Source: Pseudomonas sp. RIT-PI-S (lineage in GTDB: Bacteria > Pseudomonadota > Gammaproteobacteria > Pseudomonadales > Pseudomonadaceae). Taken from it: 64,000 bases of DNA. Position 1 is the stretch's first letter; the number at the start of each line of letters is the position of its first letter. The translations under genes were made by a program, and so were the position numbers. Location: contig NZ_JANZKJ010000002.1 in assembly GCF_025642975.1 (NCBI RefSeq), positions 1 to 64,000 on the forward strand, given 5' to 3'. The notes under the pieces were generated by a model. It saw only the letters and a list, made by a program, of their open reading frames with translations, made no database searches and was not told the origin of the DNA. Below, piece after piece: positions 13,099-25,675 of the stretch.

Positions 13099-13698
13099 TT
13101 AACCCTGACGGGTGCCACCGGTTTGCTTGAGGAAGTTCGCCAGCAGCTCATGGCCCTGTTCGGTGAGGATCGACTCAGGGTGGAACTGCACACCCTCGAT
13201 GGTCAGGGTTTTGTGACGCAGCCCCATGATCTCATCGAAGCTGCCATCCGGATGCTGGGTCCAGGCGGTGACTTCAAGGCAGTCGGGCAAGGTCTCACGC
13301 TTGACGACCAGCGAGTGATAACGGGTAACCGTCAACGGCTGCGCCAGGCCTTCGAACACCCCAAGGTCATGGTGGTGAACCGGGCTGGTTTTACCGTGCA
13401 TCGCCTGGCGCGCGCGGACCACTTCGCCCCCGTAGGCCTGGCCGAGCGCCTGGTGCCCCAGGCAAATACCAAGGATCGGTAGCTTGCCGGCGAAGTGCAG
13501 GATCGCTTCGATCGAAATGCCGGCTTCGCTCGGCGTGCAGGGCCCGGGGGACACAACGATGCGCTCCGGCGCCAGGGCTTCTATATCAGCCACGGTGATT
13601 TCATCGTTACGCACAACCTTCACCTCGGCCCCCAACTCGCCGAGGTATTGCACAACGTTATAGGTAAAGGAGTCGTAGTTATCGATCATCAGCAACAT
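13099..13698 (-). CDS. trpG: Anthranilate synthase component II (glutamine amidotransferase)
   Basis: Supplies ammonia from glutamine to TrpE; homologues also serve p-aminobenzoate synthesis. The 199-residue class I amidotransferase has the catalytic C79 in [11 protein letters not shown], the glycine-rich [11 protein letters not shown] and the catalytic His/Glu in VQFHPESIL. It starts 50 bp downstream of the trpE stop, on the same strand. No separate leader peptide rich in Trp codons is visible in that 50-bp gap. Confidence 0.96.
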   Translation of the reverse strand: MLLMIDNYDSFTYNVVQYLGELGAEVKVVRNDEITVADIEALAPERIVVSPGPCTPSEAGISIEAILHFAGKLPILGICLGHQALGQAYGGEVVRARQAMHGKTSPVHHHDLGVFEGLAQPLTVTRYHSLVVKRETLPDCLEVTAWTQHPDGSFDEIMGLRHKTLTIEGVQFHPESILTEQGHELLANFLKQTGGTRQG

Positions 13699-13748
13699 GG
13701 TGCGAACCTCTCGAATCTGGAAGTGGCCAGGCGGGCGACACCGCTGGG

Positions 13749-15227
13749 TCAGCCCTGGCTTTGCTCGGCCAGTGCCACGGCGCGGAACATGGCCCGCCGC
13801 TTGTTAAGGGTTTCTTCCCATTCCAGGGCCGGCACCGAGTCCGAAACGATGCCCGCGCCGGCCTGTACGTGCAGTTCGCCGTCCTTGATCACTGCGGTAC
13901 GGATGGCGATTGCCGTGTCCATATTGCCGTTCCAGGCGAAATAGCCCACCGCGCCGCCATATACGCCACGCTTGACCGGCTCGAGCTCATCGATGATTTC
14001 CATCGCGCGGATCTTCGGCGCGCCTGACAGGGTACCCGCCGGCAGAATGGCGCGCAGGGCGTCCATGGCAGTGAGGCCTTGCTTCAACTGGCCCGTCACG
14101 TTGGACACGATGTGCATCACGTTGGAGTACCGCTCGATCACCATCTTTTCGGTGAGCTTCACGCTGCCGATTTCCGAGACTCGCCCCGTGTCGTTGCGGC
14201 CAAGGTCAATCAGCATAAGATGCTCGGCGATCTCCTTCTGATCGCTCAGCAGGTCCACTTCAAGGGCATGGTCTGCCTCTTCGGTGGCGCCACGGGGGCG
14301 CGTGCCAGCAATCGGCCGCACGGTGATCTGGTTGTCTTCCACCCGCACCAGCACTTCCGGAGAGCTGCCGACCACGTGGAAGTCGCCGAAATTGAAGAAG
14401 TACATATAAGGGGTAGGGTTGAAGCAGCGCAGCCCGCGGTACAGATCGATGGGCGCGGCCTTGAAGTCGATGGACATCCGCTGGGATACCACGACCTGCA
14501 TGCAATCGCCGGCAAGGATGTAGTCCTTGATGGTGTTCACCGCCCGCTCGTAATCCTCCTGAGTGAAGCTGGAGCGGAAGGCCGGCTCCTGGCCGGGGGG
14601 CTGGGTAAAGTCCAGGCCTGAGCGCGGAGTGATCGGCTGGCGCAGCCGCTCCATCAGCTCGGCCAACTGTGCACGGCCTTGCTCATAGGCATCTGCCTGG
14701 CTCGGGTCCGCCAACACGATGGCATGGATTTTCCCTGCCAAGTTGTCGAACACCACCACCGCATCAGAGACCATCAACAGGATGTCCGGTACGCCGATAG
14801 GGTCTGGGTTTGGGCTGGCACCGAGGCGTTTTTCCACATAACGGACGCTGTCGTAGCCGAAATACCCAACCAGGCCGCCGTTGAAGCGGGGCAATCCAGG
14901 GATCGTCGGGACTTTGTAGCGGGCCTTGAACGTTTCGACGAAGGCCAGCGGATCCTCGACTTCATGGCGTTCGACTTCAGCGCCGTCGCGGGTGATACGC
15001 ACCACGTGGTCATGCACCCGTAGCACCGTTCTGCACGGCAAGCCAATGATCGAATAACGCCCCCATTTTTCCCCGCCTTGCACGGATTCGAGCAAGTAGG
15101 AATTGGGCTGATCGGCCAGCTTGAGGTAGATCGACAACGGCGTGTCGAAGTCGGCCAGGGTTTCGTGAGCCAGGGGGATGCGGTTGTAGCCGGAATCGGC
15201 CAAGCGCAGGAATTCATCGCGGGTCAT
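13749..15227 (-). CDS. trpE: Anthranilate synthase component I
   Basis: Makes anthranilate from chorismate. The 492-residue protein has the C-terminal chorismate-binding domain with [25 protein letters not shown], the ELLSD-like [13 protein letters not shown], and [20 protein letters not shown]. The N-terminal [16 protein letters not shown] contains the tryptophan feedback site motif (LLES). I start at the ATG at 15227 behind GAGGCAGCT, not the upstream ATG at 15248. It is preceded by a Trp-rich leader (15295-15339) and hairpins, so attenuation control is likely. Confidence 0.97.
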   Translation of the reverse strand: MTRDEFLRLADSGYNRIPLAHETLADFDTPLSIYLKLADQPNSYLLESVQGGEKWGRYSIIGLPCRTVLRVHDHVVRITRDGAEVERHEVEDPLAFVETFKARYKVPTIPGLPRFNGGLVGYFGYDSVRYVEKRLGASPNPDPIGVPDILLMVSDAVVVFDNLAGKIHAIVLADPSQADAYEQGRAQLAELMERLRQPITPRSGLDFTQPPGQEPAFRSSFTQEDYERAVNTIKDYILAGDCMQVVVSQRMSIDFKAAPIDLYRGLRCFNPTPYMYFFNFGDFHVVGSSPEVLVRVEDNQITVRPIAGTRPRGATEEADHALEVDLLSDQKEIAEHLMLIDLGRNDTGRVSEIGSVKLTEKMVIERYSNVMHIVSNVTGQLKQGLTAMDALRAILPAGTLSGAPKIRAMEIIDELEPVKRGVYGGAVGYFAWNGNMDTAIAIRTAVIKDGELHVQAGAGIVSDSVPALEWEETLNKRRAMFRAVALAEQSQG

Positions 15228-15271
15228 AGCTGCCTCGTGGCGGAGCAAAGAACAGGAAAACGAGCAAACGC

Positions 15272-15285
15272 GCCGGCATGCCGGC
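15272..15285 (-). promoter_or_regulatory. Candidate trpE attenuator hairpin
   Basis: The palindrome GCCGGCATGCCGGC lies between the stop of the Trp-rich leader peptide (15295) and trpE. On the minus strand it is followed by a T-containing stretch (GCGTTTGCTCGTTTTCC). The Trp codons lie in an alternating GC-rich segment that could form a competing fold. This is the arrangement expected of translation-coupled attenuation. I have not computed the competing RNA structures. Confidence 0.55.
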
Positions 15286-15294
15286 CAGGGAGAG

Positions 15295-15339
15295 TCAGGC
15301 GCGCCAGCGCCAACGGGCCAGGGCCTTGATGACTTTCAT
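15295..15339 (-). CDS. trpL: Putative trp leader peptide nested in the end of gph
   Basis: A 14-residue reading frame, [14 protein letters not shown], with two tryptophan codons near its end. It uses the same frame and the same TGA stop as gph, so it could be made either as the C-terminus of Gph or from an internal ATG at 15339. The internal start has only a weak ribosome site (CTCTGG). It lies 67 bp upstream of trpE and precedes a hairpin. Attenuation of trpE is reported in pseudomonads; that this peptide is the leader is inferred from position and Trp content. Confidence 0.6.
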   Translation of the reverse strand: MKVIKALARWRWRA

Positions 15340-16113
15340 CCAGAGTTTGCAGGTAACCGCCACGTGGGATTCTCGACCTGAAGAGGCAGGGGTATCGGCC
15401 AACGTTATATCAGCGGATCGCCCGAAGCAACCGGGCAGAAGCGCGCGCAGGTCATCCACCACCAGCGACGGGGCTTCCTCGGCGATGGGCCGGCCATGGT
15501 TATAGCCGTAGCTCAGCGCCACACAGGCCACGCCAGCGGCTTTTGCTGCATGCACATCGTTACGCGAGTCGCCCACGAACAGCGCTTGCGCCGGGTTCAC
15601 ACCGGCCATTTTCATCACGTGGAGCAAGGCGGCAGGATCTGGCTTTTGCTGGGGCAGAGTGTCGCCACCGATGATCCAGCGAAAGTAACGGCCCAGCTTG
15701 AGCTCGTCGAGCAGGGGCGCTACGAACTGCTCGGCCTTGTTAGTGATTAGCGCCATCTCCACGCCCTGGCCCGCCAGCCATTTCAGGGTTTCGCGCACAC
15801 CGGGATACACCCGGGTAGCGCCATGGGCGTTGCCATAGGCGGCCATGAACAATGCCAGGGCCTGGTCAGCCTGCTCATCGCTGACCTCGGCATGCTCCAG
15901 GCTGCCTGCCAGAGCGCGGCGCACCAGCACCCGCGAGCCGTTACCGATCCACATGCGTACGGCGTCGATACCAGCCGGGGCACGGCCGAGCTGCACCAGC
16001 ATGCTGTCCACCGCCGCGGCGAGGTCTGGCACCGAATCAATCAGGGTGCCATCGAGGTCGAACATCACCAGCCGGGGCAATTGCCCCTCGAACAGCTGCG
16101 CGAACCCGCTCAT
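15295..16113 (-). CDS. gph: Phosphoglycolate phosphatase (HAD superfamily)
   Basis: Removes phosphate from 2-phosphoglycolate. The 272-residue protein has the HAD nucleophile motif [11 protein letters not shown], the second motif LITNKAEQ and the acidic motif [16 protein letters not shown]. Its start overlaps the rpe stop (ATGA). The last about 30 residues extend beyond the usual HAD core and end in the Trp-rich tail that may double as the trpE leader peptide. A related HAD enzyme, MupP, acts in MurNAc recycling; the position next to rpe and trpE favours Gph. Confidence 0.9.
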   Translation of the reverse strand: MSGFAQLFEGQLPRLVMFDLDGTLIDSVPDLAAAVDSMLVQLGRAPAGIDAVRMWIGNGSRVLVRRALAGSLEHAEVSDEQADQALALFMAAYGNAHGATRVYPGVRETLKWLAGQGVEMALITNKAEQFVAPLLDELKLGRYFRWIIGGDTLPQQKPDPAALLHVMKMAGVNPAQALFVGDSRNDVHAAKAAGVACVALSYGYNHGRPIAEEAPSLVVDDLRALLPGCFGRSADITLADTPASSGRESHVAVTCKLWMKVIKALARWRWRA

Positions 16114-16784
16114 GGGCGGGCCAGGGCGAGCTCGGCGCGCATGCTGTCGATCACGGCACGGTAGTCCGGCGCATTGAAGATCGCCGAACCCGCCACGAAG
16201 GTGTCGGCGCCAGCCGCGGCGATCTCACGGATGTTCTGTACGTTGACCCCGCCGTCGATCTCCAGGCGGATATCCCGGCCGCTGGCGTCGATCAATGCTC
16301 GCGCCTCGCGCAGCTTGCGCAGGGTGCCGGGGATGAACTTCTGCCCACCGAAGCCTGGGTTCACGCTCATCAGCAGGATCATGTCCACCTTGTCCATCAC
16401 ATACTCGAGCAGGTTCAGCGGGGTCGCCGGATTGAACACCAGCCCGGCCTTGCAGCCGCCATCGCGTATCAGCTGCAACGAGCGGTCCACGTGCTGGGTG
16501 GCTTCTGGGTGGAAGGTGATATAGGTCGCCCCGGCTTCGATGAAGTCCCCGATGATGCGGTCCACCGGGCTCACCATCAGATGCACGTCGATGGGCGCGG
16601 TGACGCCATACTTGCGCAATGCGGCGCACACCATCGGGCCAATGGTCAGGTTGGGAACATAGTGGTTGTCCATCACATCGAAGTGCACCACATCCGCTCC
16701 GGCGGCGAGTACGTTGTCGACTTCCTCACCCAGGCGAGCGAAATCGGCGGAGAGGATGGACGGCGCAATAGCGTAGGGTTGCAT
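16110..16784 (-). CDS. rpe: Ribulose-phosphate 3-epimerase
   Basis: Interconverts ribulose-5-phosphate and xylulose-5-phosphate in the pentose phosphate pathway. The 224-residue TIM-barrel has the signatures [32 protein letters not shown] and [15 protein letters not shown], with metal-ligand His and Asp residues. The open frame continues upstream to 17564, but residues before [11 protein letters not shown] are antisense to the next gene, so the ATG at 16784 is the start. It overlaps gph by 4 bp. Confidence 0.97.
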   Translation of the reverse strand: MQPYAIAPSILSADFARLGEEVDNVLAAGADVVHFDVMDNHYVPNLTIGPMVCAALRKYGVTAPIDVHLMVSPVDRIIGDFIEAGATYITFHPEATQHVDRSLQLIRDGGCKAGLVFNPATPLNLLEYVMDKVDMILLMSVNPGFGGQKFIPGTLRKLREARALIDASGRDIRLEIDGGVNVQNIREIAAAGADTFVAGSAIFNAPDYRAVIDSMRAELALARP

Positions 16785-16923
16785 GCTGGACCTGTAGGCT
16801 GAACACGGTGGCGCGCATTGTAGCCGATGGGGCACCCAACCGGGCAGCTGGCCGGGCCTGGGCACTGGCGGTGGCCGCCGAATGGCCTTAGGCTGCGGGC
16901 AAGCAATCGATATGGAAACCACG

Positions 16924-17889
16924 ATGCGCGCTCTTCCACATGCCACGCTGCTTGCCCTGGCGACCGCCCTGCCGCTGTCCCTGGCCCTGACCGCTACCGC
17001 CGCCGATGCCCCGGCCGAGCCGCCCGCCGCTGCCGTAGAGCGCCCACCTCTGCTAGAGCGCAGCGAGCAGGAAGCCCAGGCCCTCGCCCGCCAGTTACCC
17101 GCCCAAGAACAGCAAACCCTGCAAGCTGGTGGCGATAACTTCCTGGCCTTGTGGCACCCGGCGAACGATCCGGATCCGGCCGGCATGGTGATCATCATCC
17201 CCGGCGCTGGGGAAACCGCCAACTGGCCAGAGGTTGTCGCGCCCCTGCGCAATCGGTTGCCGGATGCACGCTGGAGCACCCTGAGCCTGACCCTGCCAGA
17301 CCTGCTCAGCGAGGCCATGCAACCCCGCGCCGTTGATCCGCCCGCGCCAGCCGCGGCCGGCAGCTCGGCCACCCCGGCCGATGCCAATGCCCCCATAGAA
17401 CAAGCCGCGGCCAGTGGCGCAGACGCCACCGCCCCGGCGCCGGCCGAGACGCCCGATGACCAATTGAAAACGGACGCCGCGCGCATCTTTGCCCGCATCG
17501 ATGCCGGCATCGCCTTCGCCCAGCAGGTCAAGGCCCGCAACATCGTGCTGGTCGGCCATGGCACTGGCGCCTATTGGGCAGCCCGCTACCTCAGCGAACG
17601 ACAGCCTTCACGGGCACAGCGCCTGGTGATGGTGGCCGGGAAAACGCCAGACGCCGCGCCGGCCGGGCTAGACCAACTGGCCCCACAACTGAAGGTGCCG
17701 GTAGCCGACATTTATTACGCCACCAGCCCTGCACTGCGCAGTGCGGCAGCGCAGCGCTTGCAGGCGAGCAAACGCCAGGTTGGCAGCCTTTATAGCCAGA
17801 CCGAACTAGCGCCCCTGCCGGGCGACCGCACCGCGGAACAGGAGCAGCTCTACCGCCGCGTTCGGGGCTGGCTGAGCCCACAGTCCTGA
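16924..17889 (+). CDS. DUF3530 family secreted alpha/beta-hydrolase-like protein
   Basis: Exported protein of unknown function. The 321-residue product starts with a signal peptide ([20 protein letters not shown], cut probably after TATA-A). It has an alpha/beta-hydrolase-like core, with [16 protein letters not shown] around residues 86-101 and a nucleophile-elbow-like [15 protein letters not shown] near 210, where the usual serine is replaced by Thr or Gly. A low-complexity Ala/Pro segment lies at about 135-170. I start at ATG 16924, behind GGAAA; two earlier starts exist. Divergent from rpe. Confidence 0.75.
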   Translation: MRALPHATLLALATALPLSLALTATAADAPAEPPAAAVERPPLLERSEQEAQALARQLPAQEQQTLQAGGDNFLALWHPANDPDPAGMVIIIPGAGETANWPEVVAPLRNRLPDARWSTLSLTLPDLLSEAMQPRAVDPPAPAAAGSSATPADANAPIEQAAASGADATAPAPAETPDDQLKTDAARIFARIDAGIAFAQQVKARNIVLVGHGTGAYWAARYLSERQPSRAQRLVMVAGKTPDAAPAGLDQLAPQLKVPVADIYYATSPALRSAAAQRLQASKRQVGSLYSQTELAPLPGDRTAEQEQLYRRVRGWLSPQS

Positions 17890-18049
17890 TATGCAGGCCT
17901 GTACGTAATGGGCTCGCACGAAGTCGCGCAAGGTGAGGGCAGGCAAGGAAGCGGATTAGGCCCGCGCTCGGGTTTACGGGTTGTATACGAGCATTCCGGG
18001 CCTGGCTCCAACGCAGCATCACGACGCGCGGTACATTGTCGTGCAGAGC

Positions 18050-18813
18050 CTAAAACCCGCGACGACGACGGATTACCTCAAATGCACTATGCAACTCGCG
18101 GGTACGCTCAGTGGCAGCACGGACCTGCGCAGGGGAAGCCCCCATGCCTTGCAGCTTGTCTGGATGGTGCCGGCTAAGCAGCCGACGATAGGCGCGCTTG
18201 ATCTGTTCCAGCTCGCTATCGGCCGTCACGCCCAGCAAGTGCAACGCCTTCGTATAGGCGTCGGTCGGGTTGGCCAGGGTGCGCGAGGCCGGCGCATATT
18301 CCCCGCCCAAGCCGCGCACCCGCGGCGCGGCCCAACCGAGCCAGTTGCCCCAGTCGAGGAGCAACTGCTGCTCGTTCGGGCCGATTCGGCCATCGGCCCA
18401 TGCCATCCGCCAACAGGCCCGCAGCAATCCCTCGGCGGTGGTCGGTTGGTCATGCAGGCGGCGCAACGGGCCGCGCAGCGAATCCTTGCCAGCCTTGCCA
18501 CGGCCGAAGGCAGCGATCGCGCGCTGGCGTGCCGGCTCATCCAGCCCTAGCAGCGTCATTTCGCCGCGAGCCTGGGCGATATGGCTGTCCAGCACCCTGC
18601 CGTCGGCCTTGGCCAAGCGCCCCAGCAGCACAAACAGCAGTTGCTCTTCTTCCAAGCCGCCACGGCCGCAGATTCGAGCCCACATCTGAGCCCAGCCATG
18701 CAGATCAAGGCGCCGATCCACCGCCTGCCCCACCAAGGCGCCAAGAATCGCACCCGGGAGATGGGCGAGGGCGAAGCCTGCCGCCGCGCCCACTACAGTC
18801 ACTGGCCACAGCA

Positions 18814-18814
<1 letters not shown>
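18050..18814 (-). CDS. TerB and J-domain co-chaperone (DjlA-like)
   Basis: Membrane-anchored DnaJ-like co-chaperone that would stimulate DnaK at the inner membrane. The 254-residue protein has an N-terminal membrane segment (VVGAAAGFALAHLPGAILGALVG), a central TerB/DjlA-type helical domain (about 60-170), and a C-terminal J domain with the HPD tripeptide in LLSRHHPDKLQGMG. It overlaps the murU stop by one base, so it is probably the last gene of the amgK-murU unit. Confidence 0.87.
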
Positions 18815-20507
<1,693 letters not shown>

Positions 20508-20635
20508 TTACAGAGTCTCCGACGGCGCTAGCCGTCAAGCGGGTCATGCTTTATTATCCAGCATCTTTTTCAGACCATCGAGAGGCGTGCACACCCGCAC
20601 GGGCAGATGGCACGCAGGAAGCCCGGACTAATAAG

Positions 20636-23419
20636 ATGGCATTGAAATCCCCCGCGTTTCGTAGAAAGTTTCCGTTGCTGGTAACCGGCGGCCTGCTGGC
20701 GATGCAACCCCTGGCCTCGCCGTTCGTGAGTGCCGCACAGCAGTATGACTGCCAAGTGTCCGCCTCGGGTTCCTGGGATTGTAAAACCCGCGATAGCAGC
20801 ACCACCCTTCCACCACGCCCGCAGCATACCGCCTCTTCGGTGAGCGCAACGGCAGATGGCGGCAACGCTGCTGCTGGCGACAGCGGCGCCCCGGCGCCTA
20901 CCCTGGTGACCGAAAGCAATGGCCGTGGCTTGCAGTCCCGCAGCGCGGACTACAGCCACCTGGACTGGGTGCCACGCGAGAAGCTCACCCCGGCGCAGTT
21001 GGCCGAGACCGGGCCTTATTGCTCCGGCAACTACGTCGAGCCGATCCGCCCGGGGATGAACGACAAGACGTCCAAGTCCGACGCCCCGACCTACATCAAT
21101 GCCCGCGCTTCGCGTTACGAAGACCAAACGCAAACCGCCACCCTCGCCGGGGACGTGGTCATGCGCCAGGGCAGCATGCAGGTCGAGGCCAACGAGGCCG
21201 CCCTGCACCAGGCCGAGAACCGCGGCGAACTCAACGGCAACGTGAAGATCCGCGACAACGGCGCGCTGATCGTCGGCGACCATGCCGAGGTCCAGCTCGA
21301 TACAGGGGCCGCGCAGGTCGATAACGCTGAATACGTACTGCACAAGCAGCGCGCGCGTGGTTCGGCCTTGTACGCCAAGCGAGCTGAAAACGCCATCATC
21401 CGCCTCAAGGACGGCACCTATACCACCTGCGAGCCCAACAGCAACGCCTGGTCGGTCAAGGGCAACAACATTACGCTCAACCCCGCCACAGGCTTCGGTA
21501 CCGCGACCAACGCGACCCTGCGGGTGAAGGACATTCCAGTCCTCTATACGCCGTATTTCTACTTCCCGATCGATGATCGCCGCCAGTCCGGCTTCCTGGC
21601 GCCGAGCATCTCGAGCAGCAGCGATAGCGGCCTGACGCTGGTCACCCCGTATTACTTCAACCTGGCGCCGAACTACGATGCCACGTTGTACCCGCGGTAC
21701 ATGGCCAAGCGCGGCCTGCTGATGGAAGGCGAGTTCCGCTACCTTACCGAAACCAGCGAAGGCCAGTTCGGCGGTGCGTACCTGAACGACGAAAGCGATG
21801 AGCGCGACGACCAGTCGGACGCCAGCAAACGCCGCTGGATGATCAACTGGCAGCATAAGGGTGGCCTGGACTCGCGCTTGCTGAGCCAGGTGGATTACAC
21901 CCGCATCAGTGATCCTTATTACTTCCAGGACCTTGAAACCGACCAGATCGGCGTGGAGCGTCGGGACTACGTCAATCAGCAAGGTGCACTGACCTACCGC
22001 GGTGAGGGCTATACCGCCCGGCTGAACGTGCAGTCCTATCAGCTGGCGACGGTGGCGGACATCACGCCTTACGACCGCCTCCCGCAGCTCACCCTCGACG
22101 GTGTGCTGCCCTACAACCCGGGCGGTTTGCAGTTCAGCTACCACACAGAAGCGGTGCGGTTCGATCGTGACTTGCGTGACGGTACCTACTTTACCAAGGA
22201 CGGAATCGAAGAACGGCGCATCGATCAGAACGTATTCGGCCTCGCCCGCGCCAATGGCGATCGCCTGGATCTGGTACCGGCAGTGAGCTTGCCGCTGGAT
22301 TGGGGCTATGGGTACGTCAAGCCAACGCTCAAGTACAAGTACACCCAGTACGACCTGGACCTGGATTCCAAAGGTAAGTCGGACCTTGCCAGCACTGCCA
22401 ACTCGACTGGGGAGTCCTATAGCAGCTCGCAAGACATCAGCGTGCCGATCTTCAGCGTGGACAGCGGCCTGTACTTCGATCGCGACACCCAGTTGTTCGG
22501 CACCAATTATCGGCAGACCCTCGAACCGCGCCTGTTCTACCTGTATGTGCCGTACGAGAAACAGAACGACATCCCGGTGTTCGATACAGGCGAGAGCGTG
22601 TTCAGCTACGCCTCACTGTTCCGAGACAACCGCTTCAGCGGCTCGGATCGCATCGGCGACGAGAACAAGCTGTCGCTGGGCGTGACCAACCGGTGGATCG
22701 AAGACAACGGTTTCGAACGCCAGCGCTTCAGCATTGGCCAGGCGCTGTACTTCAAGGACCGTAAGGTGCAGCTCCCGCAGATCGCTTACAAGGATCGCGA
22801 CGACGCCCAGTCGGACGTGTCCCCGTACGCGCTCGAATACGAATACCGCTTCAACCGCGACTGGCGCTTCACTTCGGACTTCAACTGGGACCCAGACAGC
22901 CGCAGCACCCGTTCGGGCAGCGCGATGTTCCATTACCAGCCTGAAGACAACCCGAACAAGGTCGTCAACGCCGGCTTCCGCTACCGCGACGACACCATCC
23001 ATTACGACACGGCCACTGGCCGCTGGCAGTTCGGTGGTGACTACGGCACGCCAACCGACCCGAACTACGTGAAGGACTACTACAAGATCCAGCAGCATGA
23101 CTTCTCGGTCATCTGGCCGCTGGTACCGCAGTGGAGCCTCATCAGCCGCTGGCAATACGACTACAACCGCAACCGCACGCTAGAAGCCTTCGGTGGCTTC
23201 GAGTACGACAATTGCTGCTGGAAACTGCGCCTGATCAACCGTTACTGGGTTGATTATGACGAATACAGCCAGGCCGCTCCGGAGAACGAAAAGGGCGATC
23301 GTGGCATCTTCCTGCAAATCGTGCTCAAGGGCCTGGGTGGCGTAGTGGGCAATAAAGTCGAAGGTTTCCTCGACAAAGGCATTCAGGGTTATCGTGAACG
23401 TGAAGACCAAGCTATGTGA
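20636..23419 (+). CDS. lptD: LPS-assembly outer-membrane protein LptD
   Basis: Outer-membrane barrel that inserts lipopolysaccharide into the outer leaflet with LptE. The 927-residue product has a signal peptide (start [11 protein letters not shown]), an OstA-type periplasmic domain (about 200-310), and a long C-terminal barrel with aromatic-rich strands. Cysteines in [13 protein letters not shown] near the N-terminus and in NCC near the C-terminus match those that form LptD disulfides. The frame is open upstream to 20378, but that part is antisense to amgK. Overlaps surA. Confidence 0.96.
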   Translation: MALKSPAFRRKFPLLVTGGLLAMQPLASPFVSAAQQYDCQVSASGSWDCKTRDSSTTLPPRPQHTASSVSATADGGNAAAGDSGAPAPTLVTESNGRGLQSRSADYSHLDWVPREKLTPAQLAETGPYCSGNYVEPIRPGMNDKTSKSDAPTYINARASRYEDQTQTATLAGDVVMRQGSMQVEANEAALHQAENRGELNGNVKIRDNGALIVGDHAEVQLDTGAAQVDNAEYVLHKQRARGSALYAKRAENAIIRLKDGTYTTCEPNSNAWSVKGNNITLNPATGFGTATNATLRVKDIPVLYTPYFYFPIDDRRQSGFLAPSISSSSDSGLTLVTPYYFNLAPNYDATLYPRYMAKRGLLMEGEFRYLTETSEGQFGGAYLNDESDERDDQSDASKRRWMINWQHKGGLDSRLLSQVDYTRISDPYYFQDLETDQIGVERRDYVNQQGALTYRGEGYTARLNVQSYQLATVADITPYDRLPQLTLDGVLPYNPGGLQFSYHTEAVRFDRDLRDGTYFTKDGIEERRIDQNVFGLARANGDRLDLVPAVSLPLDWGYGYVKPTLKYKYTQYDLDLDSKGKSDLASTANSTGESYSSSQDISVPIFSVDSGLYFDRDTQLFGTNYRQTLEPRLFYLYVPYEKQNDIPVFDTGESVFSYASLFRDNRFSGSDRIGDENKLSLGVTNRWIEDNGFERQRFSIGQALYFKDRKVQLPQIAYKDRDDAQSDVSPYALEYEYRFNRDWRFTSDFNWDPDSRSTRSGSAMFHYQPEDNPNKVVNAGFRYRDDTIHYDTATGRWQFGGDYGTPTDPNYVKDYYKIQQHDFSVIWPLVPQWSLISRWQYDYNRNRTLEAFGGFEYDNCCWKLRLINRYWVDYDEYSQAAPENEKGDRGIFLQIVLKGLGGVVGNKVEGFLDKGIQGYREREDQAM

Positions 23420-24692
23420 TCGACTGCGCCCCTTGCTGTTGGGCGCACTGTTTCTGGGTACCCTGGCGCATGCGCAGGTCCAGCAGTTGGACAAGGTAGT
23501 GGCCATCGTCGATAACGACGTGATCATGCAAAGCCAGCTCGACCAGCGCATGCAGGAAGTGCGGCAGACCATCGCCAAGCGTGGCGGTGGCGAGCCGCCG
23601 ATCGAGGAGCTGCAAAAGCAGGTCCTCGATCGCCTCATCCTGGAAAACCTGCAACTGCAGATTGGTGATCGTTCCGGTATCCGCGTTACTGACGAAGAGC
23701 TCAACGGCGCGATGGGCACCATCGCCCAGCGCAACAACATGAGCCTGGATCAGTTCCGCGCGGCCCTGGCCCACGACGGGCTGTCGTACGACGGTGCGCG
23801 TGACCAGGTGCGCCGCGAGATGATCATCAGCCGCGTGCGTCAGCGTCGCGTTGCCGAACGCATTCAGGTCAGCGAGCAGGAAGTGAAGAACTTCCTCGCT
23901 TCGGACTCCGGCAAGGCCCAGCTGTCCCAGGAATATCACCTGGCCAATATCCTGATCCCGACCCCCGAAGGTGCCAACTCGGCGCAAATCCAGGCCGCTG
24001 GCAATCAGGCAATGGGCTTGTATCAGCAACTGCGAGAGGGGGCAGATTTCGCCCAACTGGCCACCGCCCGCTCCGCCAGCGATAACGCACTGGAAGGCGG
24101 CGACATGGGGTGGCGCAAGGCTGCGCAGCTGCCTCCGCCGTTCGACCAGATGCTTGCGACAATGAAACCTGGTGACGTAACCCAGCCCGTGCGTACGCCG
24201 GGCGGCTTCATCCTGATCAAGCTGGTCGAAGCCCGTGGTGGCCAGGCGGAGATGCGCGATGAAGTCCATGTACGGCACATCCTGATCAAGCCCAGCGAAA
24301 TCCGTAGCCCCGCGGAAACCGAACGGCTGATCAACTCGCTTTACTCTCGAATCAAGGATGGCGAAGACTTCGCAACGCTCGCCAAAAGCTTTTCCGAAGA
24401 CCCGGGTTCAGCGCTCAACGGGGGTGACCTGAACTGGATCGATCCGCAGTCGCTGGTGCCCGAGTTCCGCGAAATGATGGCTCAGACCCCCGTCGACACC
24501 GTCTCGAAACCCTTCCAGACCCAGTTCGGCTGGCACATCCTCGAAGTGCTTGGCCGCCGCGCCACGGACGCGACCGAGCAGGCGCGTGAACAGCAGGCGC
24601 TCAACGTGCTGCGCAACCGCAAGTACGACGAGGAACTGCAAACCTGGCTCCGTCAGATCCGTGACGAGGCCTACGTCGAAATCAAGCAGTGA
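23400..24692 (+). CDS. surA: Periplasmic chaperone/peptidyl-prolyl isomerase SurA
   Basis: Escorts outer-membrane barrel proteins, LptD included, across the periplasm. The 430-residue protein has a signal peptide ending near AHAQVQQ, an N-terminal SurA domain ([19 protein letters not shown]), and two parvulin domains (about 170-275 and 285-385). I start at the GTG at 23400 (MKTKLC); another GTG lies 6 bp upstream. It overlaps the lptD end by 20 bp and its stop overlaps pdxA (GTGA). Confidence 0.95.
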   Translation: MKTKLCDRLRPLLLGALFLGTLAHAQVQQLDKVVAIVDNDVIMQSQLDQRMQEVRQTIAKRGGGEPPIEELQKQVLDRLILENLQLQIGDRSGIRVTDEELNGAMGTIAQRNNMSLDQFRAALAHDGLSYDGARDQVRREMIISRVRQRRVAERIQVSEQEVKNFLASDSGKAQLSQEYHLANILIPTPEGANSAQIQAAGNQAMGLYQQLREGADFAQLATARSASDNALEGGDMGWRKAAQLPPPFDQMLATMKPGDVTQPVRTPGGFILIKLVEARGGQAEMRDEVHVRHILIKPSEIRSPAETERLINSLYSRIKDGEDFATLAKSFSEDPGSALNGGDLNWIDPQSLVPEFREMMAQTPVDTVSKPFQTQFGWHILEVLGRRATDATEQAREQQALNVLRNRKYDEELQTWLRQIRDEAYVEIKQ

Positions 24693-25675
24693 GCGCGCCG
24701 CGTTTCGCCCTCACACCTGGTGAACCGGCAGGCATAGGTCCAGACCTGTGCCTGCTGCTTGCCTGTAACGCCCAGCCCTATCCCCTGATCGCCATCACCA
24801 GCCGTGACCTGCTCGCTGAGCGGGCCACGCAGTTGGGGCTGGCCGTTGTGCTCAGCACAGTGGACCCTGCCGCCCTGCCCGACGCCCCGGCCCCGGCAGG
24901 CACCCTGTACGTGTTGGACGTCCCCGTGTGCGCGCCGGTCGTGGCTGGCCAGCTCGATCCAGCCAACGCAGGCTTTGTGCTGCAGACCCTGACGCTGGCC
25001 GGGCAAGGGTGCCTGGACGGCCGCTTCGCCGGGATGATCACCGCACCCGTACACAAGGGTGTGATCAATGAAGGCGGCACGCCGTTCTCGGGCCATACGG
25101 AATTTCTCGCGGACCTGACCGGCACCGAGCAGGTGGTGATGATGCTTGCGACCCGCGGGCTGCGGGTCGCACTGGTCACCACCCACCTGCCACTGCGCGA
25201 GGTCGCCGAGGCGATCACCGAAGCCCGGGTGGAGCGCGTGACCCGCATTCTTCACCACGACCTGCGCACCAAGTTCGGCATTGCCGCCCCGCGCATCCTG
25301 GTCTGCGGCCTGAACCCGCACGCTGGCGAAAGTGGCCACCTGGGGCACGAAGAAATCGACGTGATCGAACCTGTGCTGCAACGCTTGCGCACCGACGGGC
25401 TGGACCTGATAGGGCCGCTCCCGGCGGACACCTTGTTCACCCCTAAACACCTGGAGCACTGCGATGCGGTGCTCGCCATGTACCACGACCAAGGCCTGCC
25501 GGTGCTGAAGTACAAAGGCTTCGGCGCCGCGGTAAACGTTACCCTGGGCCTGCCGATCATCCGTACCTCGGTTGACCACGGCACAGCCCTGGACCTGGCC
25601 GGCACTGGCAAGGTCGACACCGGCAGCCTTCAGGTCGCCCTTGAAACTGCCTATCAAATGGCCGAGGCACGTTGA
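24689..25675 (+). CDS. pdxA: 4-hydroxythreonine-4-phosphate dehydrogenase
   Basis: NAD-dependent step of pyridoxal-5'-phosphate synthesis. The 328-residue protein begins [13 protein letters not shown], a PdxA signature, and has the metal-binding HTEFLAD, NPHAGE and [12 protein letters not shown] motifs. GTG start overlapping the surA stop. The order lptD-surA-pdxA-rsmA-apaG-apaH is standard in gamma-proteobacteria. Confidence 0.97.
   Translation: MSAPRFALTPGEPAGIGPDLCLLLACNAQPYPLIAITSRDLLAERATQLGLAVVLSTVDPAALPDAPAPAGTLYVLDVPVCAPVVAGQLDPANAGFVLQTLTLAGQGCLDGRFAGMITAPVHKGVINEGGTPFSGHTEFLADLTGTEQVVMMLATRGLRVALVTTHLPLREVAEAITEARVERVTRILHHDLRTKFGIAAPRILVCGLNPHAGESGHLGHEEIDVIEPVLQRLRTDGLDLIGPLPADTLFTPKHLEHCDAVLAMYHDQGLPVLKYKGFGAAVNVTLGLPIIRTSVDHGTALDLAGTGKVDTGSLQVALETAYQMAEAR

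Noticed and set aside
13699..13748. Separate trp leader peptide for trpGDC
   Set aside because: The 50-bp gap has no short frame with Trp codons, so I could not support a second attenuator there.
16785..17564. N-terminal extension of rpe
   Set aside because: The open frame there is antisense to the DUF3530 gene and gives a low-complexity Ala/Arg/Ser sequence; Rpe proteins begin at [11 protein letters not shown].
20570..22432. 620-codon minus-strand frame opposite lptD
   Set aside because: Composition is Val/Arg/Gly-rich as expected of an antisense frame, and lptD is unambiguous on the plus strand.
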